A stretch of 64,000 bases of DNA from assembly GCF_003858645.1 (NCBI RefSeq), contig NZ_RQJP01000002.1, positions 1,054,001 through 1,118,000 of the forward strand. Direction: 5' to 3'. The notes under the pieces are model-generated. The model worked only from the letters and a program-made list of their open reading frames with translations. It made no database searches and was not told the DNA's origin. The position numbers were made by a program, and so were the translations under genes. This DNA comes from Larkinella knui (GTDB lineage: Bacteria > Bacteroidota > Bacteroidia > Cytophagales > Spirosomataceae). Below, in pieces: positions 60,083-64,000 of the stretch; the stretch's first letter is position 1; every line of letters begins with the position of its first letter.

Positions 60083-60484
60083 ATGAAAAAAGTTTCTTAC
60101 GAATACACCCTGGTAGTGATGGTAGCCCTGCTTTTCACACTAACGGGTTGCCGCGATCTTACGGTAGTTGACCGGCCCTACCAACGCCTGCTGATCAACG
60201 ATTTTTCGGGACCACTCCGTACGGTATTGCCACCGTATGATGGGACGCCCAATACGCTCACGCTCCGAATCAGCGGCACGATTAGCCAACCGGTTTTTTT
60301 CGCGGTCGACCAGGTAGCTGGCGACCAAAAGCGATATACCGTTCGCCGGGATACGCTGCTGGCGGGCACCTATACCAATAATCGGTTCAGTGGAGATTAC
60401 TACTCGAATCAATTGACCGAACTGGTCATCACCGGGACTGCCGGTACCACCGGGAACCTTACTGTTGAATGGTACCGCCACTAA
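60083..60484 (+). CDS. Small lipoprotein, unknown
   Basis: A 133-residue protein with a lipoprotein signal ending FTLTGC (Cys near residue 23), then a beta-rich mature part with LTLRISGTISQPVFFAVDQ and ELVITGTAGTTGNLTVEWYRH. It looks like a small beta-sandwich in the periplasm or on the outer membrane. The next gene, an outer-membrane-barrel-like protein, starts 17 bases after the stop, so the two are likely made together. Not recognised. Confidence 0.75.
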   Translation: MKKVSYEYTLVVMVALLFTLTGCRDLTVVDRPYQRLLINDFSGPLRTVLPPYDGTPNTLTLRISGTISQPVFFAVDQVAGDQKRYTVRRDTLLAGTYTNNRFSGDYYSNQLTELVITGTAGTTGNLTVEWYRH

Positions 60485-60501
60485 CCTGACCCATTACGCC
60501 C

Positions 60502-61092
60502 ATGACCCGATGTTATTTTTTGCTCGTCGGCCTGCTGATGACGGCTTCACTCCAGGCCCAGGTTCTTCAGAACCGGAACTCAATTCGGCTGGGTGTCGAC
60601 CTAACTTCGCTTGATGCCCCCGATGCCGTTGGTCTGCGCTACGTGGGCAGGCTCGCCCATCAGTTCCGGAATGACCGCTTCCTGGTGGCGGCCGAAGGTG
60701 GCTATATCACTAAAACAACTCTGAATCAGCCTTTTAACGAGGTTGATCCGGGTCCTAATCACCGGGAGCGCTTTACAGCAGATGCCACGGTATTCTTTGA
60801 TTTTCTCCCACATCCCCGCCACGCGCTGCGACTGGGAGCGGGCTTGTCGGCCTGGTACCGACGTGACGATACTTACCGGGGAGCAGCCGCCTTGTTGGCC
60901 CCGACGGGTCTGCAAGGTATTGCGATTGACCGGGAAGAGCGTCATGAGCTGAATACCGGTGGGCATGTCGCCGTTGAATACGAATGGCTATTCGATCCAA
61001 GATGGGGCGTCGATGTTCGGCTGCGCCTGGCCAATTTGAACCAGGCCGGGATCAGTTCCATGCTTGGCACAGGAATCAGTTATCGTTTTTAA
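60502..61092 (+). CDS. Small outer-membrane beta-barrel protein
   Basis: This 196-residue protein has a Sec signal (ending SLQAQ). The rest is made of alternating strands with aromatic ends (GLRYVGRLAHQF, FLVAAEGGYITK, VFFDFLPHPRHALRLGAGLSAWYRR) and a final GTGISYRF, the C-terminal Phe of barrel proteins. An eight-strand porin-like fold is likely. Its function is unknown; pairing with the preceding lipoprotein suggests an envelope module. Confidence 0.75.
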   Translation: MTRCYFLLVGLLMTASLQAQVLQNRNSIRLGVDLTSLDAPDAVGLRYVGRLAHQFRNDRFLVAAEGGYITKTTLNQPFNEVDPGPNHRERFTADATVFFDFLPHPRHALRLGAGLSAWYRRDDTYRGAAALLAPTGLQGIAIDREERHELNTGGHVAVEYEWLFDPRWGVDVRLRLANLNQAGISSMLGTGISYRF

Positions 61093-61110
61093 TTTTCAAA
61101 AGGGAAAGCG

Positions 61111-61178
61111 GATGGAGCCGATTGAACGGATCAAAACGGATTTTTATCGGCTGAACATCTGTTTAATCGGCGTTCCCA
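61111..61178. repeat. Imperfect inverted repeat related to 14770-14854
   Basis: GATGGAGCCGATTGAACGGAT on the left faces ATCTGTTTAATCGGCGTTCCC on the right, with gaps and mismatches. The GATTGAACGGAT and GCGTTCCCAT words match those of the element at 14770-14854. It follows the barrel gene and may end its transcript. Confidence 0.6.
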
Positions 61179-61248
61179 TTATATTGGCCGAGCTACGATA
61201 ACCGCTCACCATAACGGTAAAAAAGTCCGTCGGGAGCAACGGCAAAAA

Positions 61249-61848
61249 TTATTTACGAAAGGTGGTGATAGCCTCTTCAAAAATGTGCACACCGGGTATG
61301 TCGCGAACACCACTGGCGATGGCGGCTTTGATGGCCGCTTCATCGATGACCCAATACCCATTCGGAACCTGGTTGGGGTCGACAATCTCGAAGTTCCACT
61401 TTAACTGTACTCCTTTTGGTAGCGAAGTAACTTCGGGGGTCAGCCAGGTGGTGTCTCCGGAATGGTTGCGGGCAGCTTCTTCAGTGGCTTCCGCCAGTTG
61501 ATGTTCACGCACCCGCATCAGTTCCTTGTTGTAATGCTCAACGGCATCCTTGAGGGGTTGCATGGCCTCCAGAATGGGCGATGTCATTTGTTTTTCGACT
61601 TCCATCCAGTCATGTTTTTCCTTGTCGAGTTGCCGGGTAATTTTGAGTCGCTCAGCCGCCACCATCTTGATAAGTTCATGTCCTTGCGCTACATGTTTAA
61701 TCAGGGTTTCCTGTTGTTCGGGCGTACCACAGACGGCAGGTTGCCGACGTAGAAAGGTCACATAGTCGGTCAGGGATCTCTGAAGCAGTTCTCGCCCACC
61801 CGAATCGGTCAACGACAGCTCGGTATTTGGTTTGGTTTCAGTAGCCAT
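61249..61848 (-). CDS. Phage-like protein, isolated
   Basis: A 199-residue soluble protein. The N-terminal and middle parts are a long charged helix (about 45-125). The C-terminal 55 residues, with LKWNFEIVDPNQVPNGYWVIDEAA and then AIASGVRDIPGVHIFEE, match a tail seen in many phage early-region proteins of the form W.EVTDP..vP..y...De.ai...........IPGv..yee. No other phage genes lie nearby, so it may be a leftover of a prophage or a domesticated gene. Molecular role unknown. Confidence 0.65.
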   Translation of the reverse strand: MATETKPNTELSLTDSGGRELLQRSLTDYVTFLRRQPAVCGTPEQQETLIKHVAQGHELIKMVAAERLKITRQLDKEKHDWMEVEKQMTSPILEAMQPLKDAVEHYNKELMRVREHQLAEATEEAARNHSGDTTWLTPEVTSLPKGVQLKWNFEIVDPNQVPNGYWVIDEAAIKAAIASGVRDIPGVHIFEEAITTFRK

Positions 61849-62084
61849 GCCTTTAGAACCTTCAATGAGTAAAAAAGTTGGGTAATTTATTCAGGGAAAT
61901 ATGTACTATTTACCCGTACTGCTAACGAAACCAGTCACCGATACAAAGAAAAAGGCATGACAGTAAACATTCCGTTGGCTTCGGGCGTCATTACGTATGC
62001 ATCGTCGTGGACGCCTGGCTTACGTTTGGATTCAAAGTCTTTTGGTCGCGTTACGGCCAATCTCTTTGCGTGGTATGTAAGCAT

Positions 62085-62117
62085 AAAACCGGCTCCCCCC
62101 GTGAGGGAGCCGGTTTT
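62085..62117 (-). terminator. Terminator downstream of the secreted protein gene
   Basis: An AAAACCGGCTCCC/GGGAGCCGGTTTT stem with a short loop, 22 bases past the minus-strand stop at 62139. A-T runs at both ends allow action on both strands. Confidence 0.8.
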
Positions 62118-62138
62118 ATAAAAGCAGTTGTGTGCCGT

Positions 62139-62540
62139 TTACTTCGCATACGTAATAAACCGCTGCGACTGCACCGCGGGCAGCATACCTACCTCAATCT
62201 GGCGAACCGTTTTTTGCTTACCGTTGCTGATTTCCAGGTAGTAAACACCGGTTTTCATGCCTTCAAAATCAAATTTGCGCCAGTGGTTAGCCGGCACTTT
62301 ACTCAGCGATTCCTGGTAAAGAACTTCGTTGTTGGCATCTTTCAACCGAATGGTCGCCTTCCGGGGTTGCCGAACGGCCAGCATTAAATTGATCTTCTCC
62401 TGGGTGCCCAGAAACATATTCACCTCAAAGGCATTGTTTTCGGCGTTTGGATCACGAATCCCGGTTACCTGCGCGTTCGATACCGGCACGATTAAGCCTA
62501 AAAAAAGTGTCATTAGTACCTGGTGTACAATCGTTTTCAT
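62139..62540 (-). CDS. Secreted beta-sandwich protein (T9SS tail-like)
   Basis: This 133-residue protein has a signal peptide ending VSNAQ. The mature part is a single Ig-like sandwich: RKATIRLKDANNEVLYQESL, then WRKFDFEGMKTGVYYLEISNGKQ, a pattern shared with C-terminal sorting (Por) domains and DUF3244. No large passenger domain is attached. The ATG at 62540 is fixed by the signal peptide. It is divergent from the LysR gene, and their promoters interlock at 62567-62611, so LysR control of this gene is likely (inference). Confidence 0.75.
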   Translation of the reverse strand: MKTIVHQVLMTLFLGLIVPVSNAQVTGIRDPNAENNAFEVNMFLGTQEKINLMLAVRQPRKATIRLKDANNEVLYQESLSKVPANHWRKFDFEGMKTGVYYLEISNGKQKTVRQIEVGMLPAVQSQRFITYAK

Positions 62541-62566
62541 GAGTCTGTGTTGTTTAGTTTCTGTGA

Positions 62567-62596
62567 CAAAGGTGCGGAGTTTTGGAATATTAGCAA
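62567..62596 (-). promoter_or_regulatory. Candidate promoter of the secreted protein gene
   Basis: On the minus strand TTG (62596-62594) is followed after 19 bases by CACCTTTG (62574-62567), matching the TTTG half of the -7 box. It overlaps the opposite LysR promoter. Confidence 0.5.
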
Positions 62597-62611
62597 AACG
62601 AATTATTTTTG
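62582..62611 (+). promoter_or_regulatory. Bacteroidota-type promoter of the LysR gene
   Basis: TTG at 62582-62584, a 19-base spacer, and the -7 box TATTTTTG at 62604-62611, a full TAnnTTTG match. The LysR ATG lies 25 bases downstream. Confidence 0.75.
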
Positions 62612-62635
62612 TCGAAATCATGAAAATTATTCATC

Positions 62636-63544
62636 ATGGAAATCCGGCATCTTCAAATGGTGAAAGAGGTCGCAAGCTGCGGTAACCTCACCAAAGCCGC
62701 CGATCGGCTGTATCTGACCCAGTCGGCCTTAAGCCATCAGCTGAAAGAAATTGAAGCTTTTTTCAATACCCAGTTATTCATCCGCGACAAAAAACACATG
62801 CTGCTGACGGATGCCGGAACGGTAGTATTACAGGCCGCCGAGAAAATTCTGCAGGAAGTGGCCGAAACCAAAGCCAAAGTCAAGTGTCTGACCGACAAGG
62901 ATTCCGGCGAAGTGCGGCTCTGCACGGAATGCTACACGTCGTACCACTGGCTGTCGGGATTTCTGCGGGCCTACCGGGACGTTTATCCGAAAGTGGACGT
63001 AAAAATCGACATCGAAGCAACCCATTATGCCGAACAACACCTGCTCGAAAACAAGATCGACGTCGCCATCCTGGAAGATTCCACCAATCCGAAACTGAGT
63101 TATACGCCCCTTTTCCAGGATGAATTTGTGGTGATCGTGGCACCTGACCATGAATGGGCGGGGCGCGATTGGGTAGAAATTAACGAATTTGCCGGTCACA
63201 ACTACGTCATGTACAACATCCCGGAAGAGGAAAGCTCCAATTTTCAGATGATTTTCAAGAATTGCCGCCCCCAGCGTCTCTATAAAATGACGTTGACGGA
63301 AGGTATTCTGGAGATGGTAAAAGCCGGTATGGGTGTGGCCCTTTTGCCCAACTGGATTGTAAAACCTTACCTCAAATCCGGGGAACTGGCCGCGGTTTCG
63401 CTAACCCGGAAACGACTTCTGCGAACCTGGTATGCGGCTACGCTGAAAAACAAACAGCATGCTCCGTATACCGATGCGTTCATCGAAAAACTGGCGTCGT
63501 ATATGAAAGAACTCGACGGATACGCCGTCGCCTGTGTGGCCTGA
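62636..63544 (+). CDS. LysR-family regulator, MetR-like
   Basis: This 302-residue protein has an N-terminal winged helix (residues 1-60, with NLTKAADRLYLTQSALSHQLKEIE) and a periplasmic-binding-like effector domain. Its first strand reads VRLCTECYTSYHWLSGFL, close to the ECxxxxxWL signature of MetR, which senses homocysteine. The GMGVALLPNWIV segment is the usual late effector-domain motif. Targets may be the divergent secreted protein gene and the downstream permease (inference). Confidence 0.9.
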   Translation: MEIRHLQMVKEVASCGNLTKAADRLYLTQSALSHQLKEIEAFFNTQLFIRDKKHMLLTDAGTVVLQAAEKILQEVAETKAKVKCLTDKDSGEVRLCTECYTSYHWLSGFLRAYRDVYPKVDVKIDIEATHYAEQHLLENKIDVAILEDSTNPKLSYTPLFQDEFVVIVAPDHEWAGRDWVEINEFAGHNYVMYNIPEEESSNFQMIFKNCRPQRLYKMTLTEGILEMVKAGMGVALLPNWIVKPYLKSGELAAVSLTRKRLLRTWYAATLKNKQHAPYTDAFIEKLASYMKELDGYAVACVA

Positions 63545-63611
63545 TACCCAACGGTTTTTTGCCCGGCGTATCTTTATTTATCAGACAATTGCTTTCTTAA
63601 TCAACCGGATT

Positions 63612-64000
63612 GTGTCTTCTTCTTCTGATTCTACTCCATTGCCCCGACGGCTGGGATTGTGGCAAGCTACGGCCTTAAACATGATCGATATGGTCGGCAT
63701 TGGCCCCTTTGTAGTCCTGCCGCTGGTCATTCACATCATTGGTGGCCCACATTTTCTGTGGGCGTGGATCCTGGGCGCGGTAATTTCCCTGATCGATGCG
63801 CTGGTGTGGTCCGAATTGGGCGCAGCTTATCCGCAGGCTGGTGGAAGTTATAACTTTCTCAAAATTGCCTACGGCGAGAAGCGCTGGGGCAAAATGCTGT
63901 CGTTTCTGTATGTCTGGCAAACCATGATCCAGGCCCCGCTGGTGGTGGCCTCGGGAGCCATCGGATTTGCCCAATATGCTTCCTACCTGATTCCGCTCGA
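63612..64000 (+). CDS. APC-family amino-acid permease, cut by the window edge
   Basis: From a GTG at 63612 the frame is open to the end of the window (129 codons). A Ser-rich start precedes LGLWQATALNMIDMVGIGPFV (first helix with the APC glycine motif), a second helix, and SELGAAYPQAGGSYNFLK, the typical APC helix-2/3 signature. At least three membrane helices are visible; about 300 or more residues are missing. It would import or exchange an amino acid or polyamine. It starts 68 bases after the LysR gene. Confidence 0.85.
   Translation, partial: MSSSSDSTPLPRRLGLWQATALNMIDMVGIGPFVVLPLVIHIIGGPHFLWAWILGAVISLIDALVWSELGAAYPQAGGSYNFLKIAYGEKRWGKMLSFLYVWQTMIQAPLVVASGAIGFAQYASYLIPL

Overview
The window is moderately GC-rich chromosomal DNA from a Bacteroidota bacterium. 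The basis is three SusC/SusD pairs, ECF sigma/FecR cassettes, a hybrid two-component system sensor, lipoproteins with LxxC-type lipoboxes and promoters of the TTG-N19-TAnnTTTG type. Gene style and intergenic hairpin repeats suggest Cytophagales of the Spirosoma/Larkinella kind (inference). No rRNA, tRNA, CRISPR array, integrase or intact insertion sequence was seen.

Layout. 1-6 kb: edge-truncated lipoprotein, NmrA-type reductase, CPA2 antiporter with TrkA-C domains, ABC exporter. 6-9 kb: minus-strand arsenic cluster (arsR, DUF6428, arsC, arsN2, arsO) with two matching ArsR-type operators and no efflux pump. 9-14.5 kb: an AT-richer gene joining a helical domain to a GNAT-like domain, a small membrane protein, then a coiled-coil protein, a DUF4407 membrane protein and a DUF900-type hydrolase in tight order, and a CorA transporter. 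14.5-15.7 kb: two decayed genes. 15.9-23.3 kb: a SusCD pair divergent from an alginate-lyase-family protein and a GH88 hydrolase.

23.4-40.6 kb: one long minus-strand locus running ECF sigma, FecR, SusC (STN type), SusD, HpcH/HpaI aldolase, GntP permease, tartronate semialdehyde reductase, mannonate dehydratase, glucarate dehydratase and a hybrid sensor. It encodes import of an acidic sugar or oligosaccharide and a nearly complete glucarate route: dehydration to 5-keto-4-deoxyglucarate, aldol cleavage to pyruvate plus tartronate semialdehyde, then reduction to glycerate. 40.9-43.4 kb: fructose-1,6-bisphosphatase and small orphans. 43.4-55.7 kb: a second sigma/FecR/SusC/SusD locus on the plus strand, carrying two exported FAD-dependent oxidoreductases and a KduD-like dehydrogenase, which suggests oxidative processing of a glycan or uronide. 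55.7-64 kb: a GNAT / HisRS-like / AraC operon, a DUF1080 protein next to a hydroxypyruvate-isomerase-like protein, small envelope proteins, a lone phage-like gene, a MetR-like LysR regulator and an edge-truncated amino-acid permease.

The most striking non-coding signal is a set of long intergenic inverted repeats in several sequence families (perfect arms up to 40 nt). They occupy nearly all the wide gaps inside the two long operons, recur at distant sites, and in several cases start at, or encode, the stop codon or last codons of the upstream gene.
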